Below are positions 53,469-63,304 of a stretch of 64,000 bases of DNA, piece by piece (the first letter of the stretch is position 1; each line of letters begins with the position of its first letter). The DNA is taken from the NCBI GenBank assembly GCA_020161655.1, contig JAIUPC010000019.1, positions 62,001-126,000 on the forward strand. Reading direction: 5' to 3'. The notes beneath the pieces are model-generated. The model saw only the letters and a list, made by a program, of their open reading frames with translations, was not told the origin of the DNA and made no database searches. The stretch is from Pseudomonadota bacterium (GTDB taxonomy: Bacteria > Pseudomonadota > Alphaproteobacteria > Rhodobacterales > Rhodobacteraceae). The translations under genes and the position numbers were made by a program.

Positions 53469-55202
53469 ATGCCGGATTACGAGGAAGTCATCGACATGCA
53501 GGGGGTCAGGATCCCCTACATCCCCTCGGTCATCACTCCACGCATCGAGCGTTCGATCCGCAACAACCGCTACGAACGCGGCGAGCGCGATCAGCTTGTC
53601 AGCATGATGGGCCCCGATGACCGCGTTCTTGAACTCGGTGCCGGGGTCGGACTGATTTCCACCGTCGCAGCCAGGATCTGCGGCGCCGGGCGGGTCACGT
53701 CGATCGAGGCCAACCCGGATCTCCTGCCCGTGATCAGGGAAGTCCACCGGCTGAACGGTGTCGGAGAAGTCGACCTCAGGAATGGTGCGGCGACCGCGAC
53801 GGCAGGCGAGCCGGTGCAGTTCTACCTGCGCAGCGATTTCTGGGCCTCGTCGATGGAGCCGGAGTCGCGCCCCTATGCGCGGACCGTCACCGTGCCCCGC
53901 CTCGGCATCGGCGCACTTCTGGCAGAGGTTCAGCCGACGATCATCGTCTGCGACATCGAGGGCGGCGAGCTTGGCCTTTTCGATGACGCCGATCTTTCCG
54001 GCGTCAACCACGTCATCATCGAGCTGCACCCCAAGGTCTACGGCGAAAGCGGTGTCGACAGGGTCGCCGGCGCCTTGGCCGCAAAGGGGTTGTTCCCTTC
54101 GCCCGACAGCCCTGCAACCAGCACCGTCAGGATTTACGAACGGAACGATCCCCGCGCCGCGACCGCGTCCGCAGCACTTTCCCCCGCGGTCGTGGGCCGT
54201 GGGTTCCGCGCCTGGCCTATTGCCGATCCGCGCATCCTTGTCGCCACCTGCATGAAGGACGAAGGCCCTTTCATCCTTGAATGGTTGGCCTGGCACAAGG
54301 CAGCGGGCGTGACCGATTTCGTGGTCTTCACCAACGATTGCAGCGACGGTACCGACCTCCTGCTTGACCGGCTCGACCAGATGGGCGAGCTTACCCATCT
54401 GCCGAACCCGGCCGTCGTGACCGGCCAGACCGCCTTTCAGCCGATCGCGCTTGCCTATGCCGAGCGGATGCCGGTCATGCGGCGGGCAGATTTCTTCATT
54501 TCGATGGATGTCGACGAATTCATCAACGTGAAAACCGGCGAGGGGCGAATTGCGGACCTTTTCGCTACAGCGGGTGAATTTGACGTGCTTTCGATGACGG
54601 AGCTAAACCACGGCGCGAACGGGCGCGAACACTTTGCGCCGGGCTGGATCAAGGACCAGTTCCCCCTGCATGAGACCCTCACCCCCGGAAAGTACCGCGC
54701 CCGCCGTGGTGTCAAAAGCATCGTCCGCCTGTCGGACCGGGTGGTGAAGCTCCGCAACCACCGCCCCGATATCGACAATGCGACAATCCCGCCGATCTGG
54801 ATTGACGGCTCGGGTCGGCCAATTGCATCCCTTGCGGCTGACGGGTCGGAGAATGGCCTCGACTGCCGCCGCACCTATGATCTTGTGACGCTCGACCATT
54901 TCGCGCTTCGGTCGCTCGATTCCTATCTCGCGAAGATGCACCGTGGCGACGTCGTGAAGGCCGGACGAAGCGTGTCGCAAAAGTACTGGCGCTTGCGGAA
55001 CCGAAATGACGAAAGCGGGTCGATCTTCGACCGGCTTGATGGCGCGGCGCGCGCGTATCACGCGGCCCGCTACGAAGCCGATCCGGTGCTGATGGCGCTG
55101 CACGGGGCATCCTGCGCGGCCCATGAGGCGCGCATCGCCGCAATCGTCGATTTGCCGGAGTTCAGGGCGCGGCGGGACTGGGCCCTGCGCGAGGCCTGGT
55201 AA
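53469..55202 (+). CDS. FkbM-type methyltransferase fused to a glycosyltransferase family 2/92-like domain
   Basis: The 577-residue protein joins two enzymes. Residues about 1-235 form an FkbM-family SAM methyltransferase (VLELGAGVGLISTVAARICG, SIEANPDLLPVIREVHRLNG, CDIEGGELGLF). Residues about 250-577 form a glycosyltransferase 2-like domain (ATCMKDEGPFILEWLAWHKAAGVTDFVVFTND, then SMDVDEFINVKTG with the DxD metal site). It could methylate and extend a surface glycan. No export or polymer genes are adjacent. Some rhodobacterial proteins share this plan, but the substrate is unknown. Confidence 0.82.
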   Translation: MPDYEEVIDMQGVRIPYIPSVITPRIERSIRNNRYERGERDQLVSMMGPDDRVLELGAGVGLISTVAARICGAGRVTSIEANPDLLPVIREVHRLNGVGEVDLRNGAATATAGEPVQFYLRSDFWASSMEPESRPYARTVTVPRLGIGALLAEVQPTIIVCDIEGGELGLFDDADLSGVNHVIIELHPKVYGESGVDRVAGALAAKGLFPSPDSPATSTVRIYERNDPRAATASAALSPAVVGRGFRAWPIADPRILVATCMKDEGPFILEWLAWHKAAGVTDFVVFTNDCSDGTDLLLDRLDQMGELTHLPNPAVVTGQTAFQPIALAYAERMPVMRRADFFISMDVDEFINVKTGEGRIADLFATAGEFDVLSMTELNHGANGREHFAPGWIKDQFPLHETLTPGKYRARRGVKSIVRLSDRVVKLRNHRPDIDNATIPPIWIDGSGRPIASLAADGSENGLDCRRTYDLVTLDHFALRSLDSYLAKMHRGDVVKAGRSVSQKYWRLRNRNDESGSIFDRLDGAARAYHAARYEADPVLMALHGASCAAHEARIAAIVDLPEFRARRDWALREAW

Positions 55203-55211
55203 AACCGCACC

Positions 55212-56672
55212 TCAGCCCTTGTCGACCTGCTTGCCGCGGTGCTTCCTGAGGCGCGACGGCGTGTGGAACTTCTTGTCCTTGAACGGGTTCGTGTCGCCCT
55301 GATCGCGGAACATCAGTCGGATCGGCGTGCCCGGCATGTCAAAGTCGGCGCGCAAGCCGTTGACAAGATAGCGGGAATAGCTTTCCGGCAGAAGGTCGGC
55401 ATGGTTGCATTTGACCACGAAGGCCGGGGGCCTCGTCTTGGCCTGGGTCATGTATTTCAGCTTGATCCGCCGCCCGCCCGGCGCCGGCGGCGGATGCGCC
55501 TCGGTCATGGCACCCAGCCACTGGTTCAGCTTCGCCGTCGTCACCCTTCGGTTCCAGACGTCATAGGCCTTCATGATCGCGGCATGGAGCCGGTCGAGCC
55601 CCTTTCCGGTCTTGGCTGAAACAGTGACCAGGGGCGCGCCTTTCAGCTGCGGCAAAAGCCGCTCGAAGGCCTCGCGCAGCTCCTTCAGCTTCTCGGTCTT
55701 TTCCTCTTCGAGGTCCCATTTGTTGGCGGCGAGAACCACCGCCCTGCCCTCAGTCTCGGCGAAGTCGGCGATGCGAAGGTCCTGCTGCTCGAAGGGGATG
55801 GCCACGTCGATCAGCACGACCACGACCTCGGCGAAGCGCACGGCGCGCAGGCCGTCCGCCACCGACAGCTTTTCCAGCTTGTCGTTGATCTTGCCGCGCT
55901 TGCGCATCCCCGCCGTGTCGAAGATGCGGATCGGCGTGCCCATGTAGTCGGCACTGACCGAGATGGCGTCCCGGGTGATTCCGGCTTCGGGCCCGGTCAG
56001 GAGCCGCTCCTCGCCGATGATCTTGTTGATGAGCGTCGATTTCCCGGCATTCGGCCGGCCGATCACCGCGATCTGCAGGGGCTTTTCGCGGGTCGGTTTG
56101 CGCGGCCCCTCATCGGCGTCATCGTCGGACACGTCGACATCGACCTCGGGCGCGTCAAGGGCTGCCTTCGCCTCAAGCGCTTCGGCATGGGGGCGGATGA
56201 TGTGGTAAAGCTCGTCCAAGCCTTCGCCATGTTCGGCCGAGATGCGGACGGGTTCGCCGAGACCCAGCGAATAGGCCTCAAGGAAGCCGGATTCGCCGGC
56301 ATTGCCTTCGGCCTTGTTGGCGGCGACGATCACATGGGCGTTCTTCTTGCGCAGGATGTCGGCAAAGGTGCGGTCCTGCGCGGTCACGCCGGCGCGGGCG
56401 TCGATCACGAAAAGGCAGATGTCGGCCATCCCGACGGCGCGCTCGGTCAGGCGCCGCATCCTGCCCTGCAGGCTGTCGTCGGTCACGTCCTCAAGCCCGG
56501 CAGAATCGATGGCGATGAAGCGAAGGTCGCCCAGCCGCGCCTCGCCTTCGCGAAGGTCGCGGGTCACACCCGGCTGGTCATCGACAAGCGCGAGCTTCCG
56601 GCCGACGAGCCGGTTGAAGAGCGTCGATTTGCCGACATTGGGGCGCCCGACAATGGCGAGGGTGAAGCTCAT
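55212..56672 (-). CDS. der: Ribosome-associated GTPase Der (EngA)
   Basis: The 486-residue protein has two tandem G domains, each with a P-loop ([13 protein letters not shown] near residue 8, [13 protein letters not shown] near 209), DxxG motifs (DSAGLE, DTAGMR) and NKxE/NKWD motifs, then a KH-like C-terminal domain ([38 protein letters not shown]). It is essential for 50S assembly. The yfgM-bamB-der order is conserved with gammaproteobacteria. Confidence 0.97.
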   Translation of the reverse strand: MSFTLAIVGRPNVGKSTLFNRLVGRKLALVDDQPGVTRDLREGEARLGDLRFIAIDSAGLEDVTDDSLQGRMRRLTERAVGMADICLFVIDARAGVTAQDRTFADILRKKNAHVIVAANKAEGNAGESGFLEAYSLGLGEPVRISAEHGEGLDELYHIIRPHAEALEAKAALDAPEVDVDVSDDDADEGPRKPTREKPLQIAVIGRPNAGKSTLINKIIGEERLLTGPEAGITRDAISVSADYMGTPIRIFDTAGMRKRGKINDKLEKLSVADGLRAVRFAEVVVVLIDVAIPFEQQDLRIADFAETEGRAVVLAANKWDLEEEKTEKLKELREAFERLLPQLKGAPLVTVSAKTGKGLDRLHAAIMKAYDVWNRRVTTAKLNQWLGAMTEAHPPPAPGGRRIKLKYMTQAKTRPPAFVVKCNHADLLPESYSRYLVNGLRADFDMPGTPIRLMFRDQGDTNPFKDKKFHTPSRLRKHRGKQVDKG

Positions 56673-56734
56673 TCGGCTGATCCTTGGGGCCAGATCCTTG
56701 AAGGTCGAAGCCGCCCCTTTACACGGTCTTCCCG

Positions 56735-58066
56735 CTAGCGGAAAGCCACAAGCTGGCCGCGCGTCGAGACGACGTAAAGCGTGCCGCCCGCCACCGCCGG
56801 TCCGCTGGCGGCGCCGCCCGGCAGTTCTGCCGAGCCGACGAGGCGTCCCGAGGCCGGATCGAAGCTTTGCACCACGCCCGCCGAGGAGGCGACGACAAGC
56901 CGGCCACCGGCAAGGATCGGCCCGTAATAGGCGTGGATCTGCTTCCGCTTCGACAGCTTGTCCTTGAGGTAGTAAGGCAGGTCGATGCGCCAGACCACCT
57001 CGCCGGTGTCGGCGCTCAGCCGCACCAGCTGGTCCTCGTCATTGACGACGAAGACCGCTCCGCCCGCCACCAGAGGCGGGCTGACCGCGCCCTCGCCCGC
57101 CGACCAGAGCCGCGCCCCGGAATCGGCGTTGACCGCGATGATGCGGCCGGCAGAACTGGCGGCATAGACGGTGCCGCCCGCGATCACCGGATCGCCGGTG
57201 ATGTCACGCACCGAGGCATAGGCGCGGCCCTGACGCTCACCCGAGACGAAGGTGGACCACAGGCCGTCACCCTTTTCCTTGTCGGCAGAGATCATGAGAC
57301 CCGTCGAGAACGGGAAGATCACCTGACGGCCATCAACCGCCGGCGAGGTGCCGCCGGTGACGCCCGATCCCGGCGATCCGGGCAGCGTCCAGAGGATCTT
57401 GCCATCGGTGGCCGAAAGGCTCCACGCTGATCCGTCGCGGGCCGTCACATAGACGCGGCCATCGGCGAAGGCCGGCGCGCCGGCGGGGGCCGCGTCGAAC
57501 TTCTGGCGCCATGCCACCCCGCCGCTTGCGGGATCGAGCGCGACCAGTTCACTGAAGCCGGTGGTCGCGAAGACAAGGCCGCCGCCGATGGCAAGCCCGC
57601 CGCCCGAAGCGTCGTCAGCCCGGTCGGAGGCCGGCGTGAGGTCGGTCTGCCAGAGCGTCGCGCCATTGGTGCCGGTCGCGGTGACCAGCGCCCGGCTGTC
57701 GAGCGTGAAGATGCGCCCGCCGGAGATCACGGGATCGGCGGTGATGCGGTGCTTGCGCCCGGCGTCGGCGCCGATCCTCGCCTGCCAGATCGGCGTCAGC
57801 GCGCCGTTCAGAGCGACGTTGCCGATGTCATGGCTGACGGTGCCGCCGCGATGGGTCCATTCGCCGTTCGCACGCGCGCCGGGCAGGCTGATCGGCTGCG
57901 CCACATCCGCGACGGGCGCGAGCGCGTTCGCTTCAGGCTCCTGCCCGATCACTGCGGTCTGCGGGTCCTGTCGCAGCCCCTGAAGGATGGTTTCCTTCTC
58001 TGAGCAGCCGGACAAGACGGCGACAACAGCCAGCGTTCCCAACCCGATGGAATAGTTTACCGACAC
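56735..58066 (-). CDS. BamB-like PQQ-repeat beta-propeller lipoprotein
   Basis: From a GTG at 58066 (AAGGGG upstream) the product has 443 residues with a lipoprotein signal ([10 protein letters not shown]) and repeated PQQ-type blades such as [40 protein letters not shown] and [13 protein letters not shown]. BamB is the outer membrane beta-barrel assembly lipoprotein. Position between yfgM-like and der supports that role. Confidence 0.88.
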   Translation of the reverse strand: MSVNYSIGLGTLAVVAVLSGCSEKETILQGLRQDPQTAVIGQEPEANALAPVADVAQPISLPGARANGEWTHRGGTVSHDIGNVALNGALTPIWQARIGADAGRKHRITADPVISGGRIFTLDSRALVTATGTNGATLWQTDLTPASDRADDASGGGLAIGGGLVFATTGFSELVALDPASGGVAWRQKFDAAPAGAPAFADGRVYVTARDGSAWSLSATDGKILWTLPGSPGSGVTGGTSPAVDGRQVIFPFSTGLMISADKEKGDGLWSTFVSGERQGRAYASVRDITGDPVIAGGTVYAASSAGRIIAVNADSGARLWSAGEGAVSPPLVAGGAVFVVNDEDQLVRLSADTGEVVWRIDLPYYLKDKLSKRKQIHAYYGPILAGGRLVVASSAGVVQSFDPASGRLVGSAELPGGAASGPAVAGGTLYVVSTRGQLVAFR

Positions 58067-58124
58067 CGATCGCCCCTTCCCGTTGTCCCAGTCAGTTCCG
58101 GCATTTACCCGCTTTGGGCGCCGG

Positions 58125-58796
58125 TCACGCCGCGTCCGGCTCACCGCCGAGCGCCACAATCAACTGTGTCGCGCGACGGCGCAAGCCCGGCGGCACATCG
58201 GCTTCCTGAAGAAGCGCCTTGAGTGCCGTTACCGCTTCGTCCTTCTTTTCCGCCGCGACCAGAACCAGCGCCTGCTGTTCCAGCGCAAGCACCCGGTAGG
58301 GCCGGCCCGGCGTCGCAAGATCGGCCAGCGCCGCATCCCGTTCTGCGGCATCGACCGATGCGCCGGCGGCGGCCAGCCACTTCAGCTTCGCCATGTCGCG
58401 GTAGGCCTCATCGAGGCCCTCCGTCGCGGCGATCCCGGCAAGCCGCGCCGTGGCGCCTGCGGTGTCGCCGGCGCGCAAGGCTTCGTCAGCTGAGATGAAT
58501 TCAAGGAGTGCCGCCCGCGTGGCCTTGTCGCCAAAGGCCCCGTCCGGCGAGATCGCCTCAAGTGCGGCAACACGGGCGGCGGAATCCTCGGTCTCAAGCG
58601 CCGAGAGGATCGCATTGCCGAAACCCTGCGCCTCGGCCTGCGCCCGCGACTTCTGCCATTCGACATAGGCCGCACCACCGACGATCAGGGCGACGACAAC
58701 GCCGCCGATCCAGCCGTACTTGCGGAAGGTCGCGAATTGCTTGTCGCGGCGCAGCTCTTCGGTCACTTCGTCGATGAAACTGTCGGTCTCGCTCAC
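58125..58796 (-). CDS. YfgM-like tetratricopeptide membrane protein
   Basis: The 223-residue protein has one membrane helix (YGWIGGVVVALIVGGAAYVEW) after a short acidic N-terminus and a TPR_21-type periplasmic domain of alanine-rich helices. The start is a GTG with GGGAGAGGCGC upstream. E. coli YfgM is an ancillary SecYEG subunit linked to periplasmic chaperones and is encoded beside bamB and der, as here. Confidence 0.88.
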   Translation of the reverse strand: MSETDSFIDEVTEELRRDKQFATFRKYGWIGGVVVALIVGGAAYVEWQKSRAQAEAQGFGNAILSALETEDSAARVAALEAISPDGAFGDKATRAALLEFISADEALRAGDTAGATARLAGIAATEGLDEAYRDMAKLKWLAAAGASVDAAERDAALADLATPGRPYRVLALEQQALVLVAAEKKDEAVTALKALLQEADVPPGLRRRATQLIVALGGEPDAA

Positions 58797-58901
58797 GCGC
58801 CTCTCCCACCCCGGCGGGCCGTTCTCTGGCGGCCCTCGCTGTCGGCCCCGTCTTACACGGGATGGCGCGGGCTTGCCAAGCCCGTGCGGGCGCGATCACC
58901 C

Positions 58902-60770
58902 CTACCCAACCGGCAGCGAACGGAACCCGACCCAGCCCTGGTCGTCGGCCTCGTCCTCTGCCGCGCCTGCGGCGGAATCGCTGTCTTCGGCGGATTGCCG
59001 TTCCCACATCGCCGCATAGCGCCCGCCACGCGCCAGAAGCGCCTCGTGGCGGCCCTCCTCGACGATCTCGCCCTTTTCCAGAACAACGATGCGGTCGGCA
59101 TCGGCGATGGTGGACAGACGGTGGGCGATGGTGATGACGGTGCGCCCCTCGCCCATCCGCTTCAGGCTGTCCTGGATGTCGCGTTCCGTCTGGGTGTCGA
59201 GCGCCGAGGTCGCCTCGTCCAAGAGGAGGATCGGCGGGTTCTTCAGAAGCGTCCGGGCAATGCCCACGCGCTGCTTCTCACCACCCGACAGCTTCAATCC
59301 GCGCTCGCCAACCTTCGTCTCATAGCCCTCAGGCAGGGACATGATGAAATCGTGGATCTTTGCGGCCCTGGCCGCCGCGATCAACTCTTCGCGCGGCGCC
59401 TCGGGACGGCCATAGGCGATGTTGTACTGGATGGTGTCATTGAAAAGCACCGTATCCTGCGGCACCACCCCGATCCGGGCATGAAGCGAATCCTGTGTCA
59501 CGTCGCGCAGATCCTGCCCGTCGATCTTCAGCGCCCCCCCGGTCACGTCGTAGAAGCGGAAGAGAAGCCGGCCGATGGTCGACTTGCCGGAACCGGAAGG
59601 CCCGACGATGGCAACAGTTTCCCCCGGCGCTACCTTCAGGCTGATGCCGCGCAGGATCGGGCGCGCCGCCTCATAGGCGAAGCGGACGTTGTCCAGCTCC
59701 ACCGCACCGCCGGCGACCTTCAGGTCCGGCGCGCCGGGCTTGTCGTTGATCTCGGCCGGCTGGTCGAGAAGGTCGAACATCTCGCCCATGTCCACGAGCG
59801 CCTGCCGGATCTCGCGGTAGACGGTACCGAGGAAGTTCAGGGGCATGGTGATCTGGATCATGTAGGCGTTGACCATGACGAAATCGCCGACCGTGAGAAC
59901 CTTTGCCTGCACCCCGAAGGCGGCCATCACCATGACGATCACAAGCCCGGTGGTGATGATGAAGGACTGGCCGAAGTTCAGGAAGCTCAGCGACTGGCCG
60001 GTCTTGACCGCCGCCACCTCATAACCCTGCATCGCCTCGTCATAGCGGCCCGCCTCGCGCGCCTCGGCGCCGAAATACTTGACCGTCTCGAAGTTCAAAA
60101 GGCTGTCGATGGCCTTCTGGTTCGCATCCGTGTCCTGCTCGTTCATCTTGCGGCGGATCTTCACCCGCCATTCCGTCACCTTGAAGGTGAAGGTCACGTA
60201 AAGCGCGATCGTCACCAGAACCACGACCGCATAGCGCCAGTCGAACATCAGCGCGAAAATCACCGTGACCATGGTGAGCTCAAGGATCAAGGGCCCGATC
60301 GAGAGGAGCATGAAGCGCAGCAGGAACTCCACCCCCTTCACCCCGCGCTCGATGATCCGGCTGAGGCCGCCGGTCTTGCGGGTGATGTGGTAGCGCATGG
60401 AAAGGCGGTGGATATGTGTGAAGGTTTCAAGCGCGAGCTTCCTGAGCGCCCTTTGCCCGACGCGTACGAAGATCACGTCGCGCAGCTCGTTGAAGCCGGT
60501 CGCTCCGAGCCGGGCAACGCCGTAGGCGACCGTCAGCCCGATGGCGCCGAAGGCCAGAAGCCAGCCGTCACCCCGCGCCTCGCCGCTCAGCATGTCGACG
60601 GCGGCCTTGTAGAAGAAGGGGGTTGTTACCGAGACGATCTTGGCAAGGACAAGCGCGATCAGCGACAGGACGACCCGGCGCTTGACCCAGTCCTCACCCT
60701 CCGGCCAGAGATAGGGCGCGACCCGCTCCATCGTCCTGAAGCTGCGCCGCCAGCCTTCCTTCGCCGCCAT
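58902..60770 (-). CDS. Atm1/ABCB7-type ABC exporter
   Basis: The 622-residue half-transporter has a six-helix membrane domain with the Atm1 hallmark DSLLNFETVKYFGAEAREAGRYDEAM and a C-terminal ATPase: Walker A VGPSGSGKSTIGR, signature LSGGEKQRVGIARTL and Walker B ILLLDEATSALD. Bacterial Atm1 proteins export glutathione-bound metals or glutathione persulfides. It is divergent from an ArsR regulator with a cysteine-rich tail, which suggests metal or metalloid control. Confidence 0.93.
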   Translation of the reverse strand: MAAKEGWRRSFRTMERVAPYLWPEGEDWVKRRVVLSLIALVLAKIVSVTTPFFYKAAVDMLSGEARGDGWLLAFGAIGLTVAYGVARLGATGFNELRDVIFVRVGQRALRKLALETFTHIHRLSMRYHITRKTGGLSRIIERGVKGVEFLLRFMLLSIGPLILELTMVTVIFALMFDWRYAVVVLVTIALYVTFTFKVTEWRVKIRRKMNEQDTDANQKAIDSLLNFETVKYFGAEAREAGRYDEAMQGYEVAAVKTGQSLSFLNFGQSFIITTGLVIVMVMAAFGVQAKVLTVGDFVMVNAYMIQITMPLNFLGTVYREIRQALVDMGEMFDLLDQPAEINDKPGAPDLKVAGGAVELDNVRFAYEAARPILRGISLKVAPGETVAIVGPSGSGKSTIGRLLFRFYDVTGGALKIDGQDLRDVTQDSLHARIGVVPQDTVLFNDTIQYNIAYGRPEAPREELIAAARAAKIHDFIMSLPEGYETKVGERGLKLSGGEKQRVGIARTLLKNPPILLLDEATSALDTQTERDIQDSLKRMGEGRTVITIAHRLSTIADADRIVVLEKGEIVEEGRHEALLARGGRYAAMWERQSAEDSDSAAGAAEDEADDQGWVGFRSLPVG

Positions 60771-60844
60771 CTGATCCTCGTGAGCTTACGGAACCCCCGC
60801 TGGCCCGGCGCTTGATTGCGGGGGCTTGGCGGGGTATCAAGTGT

Positions 60845-60869
60845 CAATTCAACGATTCATGAGTAATTG
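60845..60869. promoter_or_regulatory. Imperfect palindrome in the arsR-atm1 spacer
   Basis: CAATT and AATTG border an imperfect palindrome centred on TCATGA, only 5 bases before the arsR start codon. Its size and AT content fit an ArsR/SmtB-type operator acting on both divergent genes. Confidence 0.4.
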
Positions 60870-60873
60870 AAGC

Positions 60874-61209
60874 ATGGAGCAGAGTAAAGCCCTCGCCGCC
60901 CTGTCCGCACTCGCCAACGAGACGCGGCTGGCCCTCATTCGCCTCCTTATCACGCGCGGCGATGCAGGGCTTCCCGCCGGGCAGATCGCGGGGGATTTCG
61001 GCATGTCGGCCTCGCGGCTGTCGTTCCATCTCTCCGCCCTCGAACAGGCCGGGCTGGTGAGGGCACGGCGGGAATCGCGCAACGTGTTCTATTCGGTCGA
61101 TCACGGCGCGATGGGCGGGCTGATCGCCTATCTCCTTGAGGATTGCTGCTGCGACGATCCCAAGGTTTCGGCCTGCTGCGCCCACCGGATCACGGCGCGG
61201 GAACCGTGA
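60874..61209 (+). CDS. ArsR-family regulator with Cys-rich C-terminus
   Basis: The 111-residue winged-helix protein has [20 protein letters not shown], then [30 protein letters not shown]. It ends in [17 protein letters not shown], five Cys within 15 residues. Similar C-terminal Cys sets bind As(III) in AfArsR-type regulators. No ars operon is present. Instead the divergent neighbour is an Atm1-type exporter, its probable target. The 3' end overlaps the convergent LysM gene by 20 bases. Confidence 0.9.
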   Translation: MEQSKALAALSALANETRLALIRLLITRGDAGLPAGQIAGDFGMSASRLSFHLSALEQAGLVRARRESRNVFYSVDHGAMGGLIAYLLEDCCCDDPKVSACCAHRITAREP

Positions 61210-62527
61210 ATATCTGGCCGGGATAGATCAGGTCCGGGTCGCGGATCTGGTCCTTGTTGGCCTCGAACACCTTCACGTAGAGAATACCGTCGCCGTAATT
61301 CTCACGCGCAATGCGCCAGAGCGAAAAGCCGGGCTGCACGGTGACGATGCCCGCCTTGACCGGCGCGGGCGGGGACTCGGCTGGTGCGGCGGCTGTGGGT
61401 TCGGGCGCTGGGGCTGTGACGACGGGTTCCGCCGCAGGTGCTTCTGTTGCGGCAGGTGCCGCCGGTTCCGCTGTCGCCGGGGCCATCGCCGCCGCGACGG
61501 TTTCCGGTTCCTCGCGCTGGAACGGCGTCTCGAACCGCGATGTCACCTTGCCCTCGCCGTCGACCTGATCGACGCGGAGCGTGTAGACCCCCGCGGCAAT
61601 CCCGGCGAGGTCTGCCGCCCAGCCGCCGTTCTCGGCGATGCCGACCTCGGCCAGCGACGTGTTGTCGAGATAGATGCGGGCAAAGCTTCCCGCCGTGCCG
61701 CGCCCGGCAATGCTGACCTCGCCCGAAGCGCCGTAGCCGATGGTGTCGATCACGATGGCGGCGAGGGATTCGGATGCCGTCTGCTTCCGCACGCCGCTTG
61801 CGTCAGCGATCAGCACTTCGGGCGCCGGTACTGGCGCTGCCGCCGGGGCACTCGCTTCGGGGGCAGCCGTCGTCTCGCCCTCGGCAACCACTATGGGTGC
61901 TTCAGGGGCGGCGAAGGGCGCGATCAGGATGGTAGCCTCGGCCATAACCTCGCCGCCATCCGGCAAGAGACGGATCAGCGACAGGCTGCGGGGCTGGTCG
62001 CTTGGCGGAATGTCGAAGAAGGTGGCGAAGGCACCGGAGGCATCGGCGGTCGCGCGCGACACCTCGGCACCATCGAGCATGAGTTTCAGGAGCGCCCCCG
62101 CTTCGGCCCGCCCGGCGACGAGGACGCTGCCATTGGCATCGACGCGAACGGTATCGAAGCTGGGTGGAGACGGGGCCGGCGCTTCCGGCACTGGTGCGGG
62201 GGCTTCAGGCTCGGGCGTTTCCGCGCCAGCCACGGCTTCAGGGGCTGGTTCTTCGGTCGCCGCAGGCGCAGGCGCGGCACTTGCCACGGCTTCCGGCTCT
62301 TCGGCGGGGACGATGGGATCGGGCGTCGCGACTGGCGCCTCTGCGACCGGAGCCGCCTCTGGGACCGCAACCTCGGAAACCGCCGCCGCCGGTTCCACCA
62401 CAGGCGCGGGCGCGGGCCGGAAACCGAAGTACCAGCCGGCCACTGCAACGGCAGCACCCGCCGCAGCACCAAGGCCCCATTTCAATCCGCTGCCGGCTGC
62501 GCCCACAGCTTCCTTGCCATCCGCCAT
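61190..62527 (-). CDS. LysM-domain protein with low-complexity Ala/Pro/Glu-rich region
   Basis: From ATG 62527 the protein has 445 residues: a short cytoplasmic start, a membrane helix ([20 protein letters not shown]), a long Ala/Pro/Glu-rich region, bacterial Ig-like repeats ([27 protein letters not shown] and [21 protein letters not shown]) and a C-terminal LysM domain ([20 protein letters not shown]). LysM binds peptidoglycan. Proteins of this plan are common in Rhodobacterales near LOG-family genes. Function is unknown. Confidence 0.88.
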   Translation of the reverse strand: MADGKEAVGAAGSGLKWGLGAAAGAAVAVAGWYFGFRPAPAPVVEPAAAVSEVAVPEAAPVAEAPVATPDPIVPAEEPEAVASAAPAPAATEEPAPEAVAGAETPEPEAPAPVPEAPAPSPPSFDTVRVDANGSVLVAGRAEAGALLKLMLDGAEVSRATADASGAFATFFDIPPSDQPRSLSLIRLLPDGGEVMAEATILIAPFAAPEAPIVVAEGETTAAPEASAPAAAPVPAPEVLIADASGVRKQTASESLAAIVIDTIGYGASGEVSIAGRGTAGSFARIYLDNTSLAEVGIAENGGWAADLAGIAAGVYTLRVDQVDGEGKVTSRFETPFQREEPETVAAAMAPATAEPAAPAATEAPAAEPVVTAPAPEPTAAAPAESPPAPVKAGIVTVQPGFSLWRIARENYGDGILYVKVFEANKDQIRDPDLIYPGQIFTVPAP

Positions 62528-62590
62528 GAAGATCCCCCGAAGGCGCGCCTTGTCCCCGTCGCGCTTGAGCGACCATAGCAACGCCGCTAT

Positions 62591-62611
62591 CACGGGTCAA
62601 AGAAACCCGTG
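62591..62611. promoter_or_regulatory. 7-bp perfect inverted repeat between lysM and LOG genes
   Basis: CACGGGT (62591-62597) and ACCCGTG (62605-62611) are exact complements with a 7-base spacer, in the 97-base divergent spacer and 13 bases from the LOG start. Operator or hairpin. Confidence 0.35.
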
Positions 62612-62624
62612 TGAGAGGTCGAGC

Positions 62625-63188
62625 ATGTTCCCGAAGAAAGCCTCCGTCTGTGTCTTTTGCGGCTCGCGCGCTGGCAACCGTCCCGCCTATGCCGAGGCGG
62701 CCCGCGCGACCGGAGAGATGCTGGCCCGGAATGGCTGGCGGCTGGTTTACGGCGCCGGCGATGTCGGCCTGATGGGCGAGGTCGCCCGGAGCGCGCAAGC
62801 TGCGGGGGCGGAGACCTTCGGCGTGATCCCGGTCCACCTTCTCAACCGCGAGGTCGGCAAGCGCGACCTTTCGACCTTCGTCGTCACCGAGACGATGCAT
62901 GAGCGCAAGAAGGTCATGTTCATGAATTCCGATGCCTTCGTCGTCTTGCCCGGCGGCGGCGGATCGCTGGACGAGTTCTTCGAGATCCTGACCTGGCGCC
63001 AGCTTGGCCTGCACGAAAAGCCGATCATCTTCCTGAACACCGAAGGCTACTGGGACCCGGTCCTCGCGATGATCGACCGCATCGTGTCGGAGGGTTTCGC
63101 TGAAGCCATGCTCGCCGGTTACTTCACCGTGGCCTCCGATGTCATAGCACTTGAGCGGGCGCTGCAGGGGATACCTTCCGTAGGGTAA
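62625..63188 (+). CDS. LOG family protein (TIGR00730)
   Basis: The 187-residue protein has the LOG layout: VCVFCGSRAGNRPAYAEAARATGEMLA, LVYGAGDVGLMGEVA and the catalytic-site motif PGGGGSLDEFFEILTWRQLGLHEKP. The usual PGGxGT is PGGGGS here. LOG enzymes release free cytokinins or related bases from nucleotide 5'-monophosphates. In bacteria the role is often nucleotide hydrolysis. A terminator follows. Confidence 0.92.
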   Translation: MFPKKASVCVFCGSRAGNRPAYAEAARATGEMLARNGWRLVYGAGDVGLMGEVARSAQAAGAETFGVIPVHLLNREVGKRDLSTFVVTETMHERKKVMFMNSDAFVVLPGGGGSLDEFFEILTWRQLGLHEKPIIFLNTEGYWDPVLAMIDRIVSEGFAEAMLAGYFTVASDVIALERALQGIPSVG

Positions 63189-63235
63189 GGAATCCGGTAC
63201 TCAACTTTCAGGCGTATTTGTGTCATTGTGGATCA

Positions 63236-63267
63236 CCCTCGGGGCATTCCACCCCGGGGGCGTTTTA
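63236..63267 (+). terminator. Terminator of the LOG gene
   Basis: A 9-bp stem with one G-T pair (CCCTCGGGG at 63236-63244 with 63252-63260) and a 7-base loop is followed by CGTTTTA. Confidence 0.8.
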
Positions 63268-63304
63268 ATGATTTCATTTCAACCATCATTTTTGGAGGGT
63301 CGCC

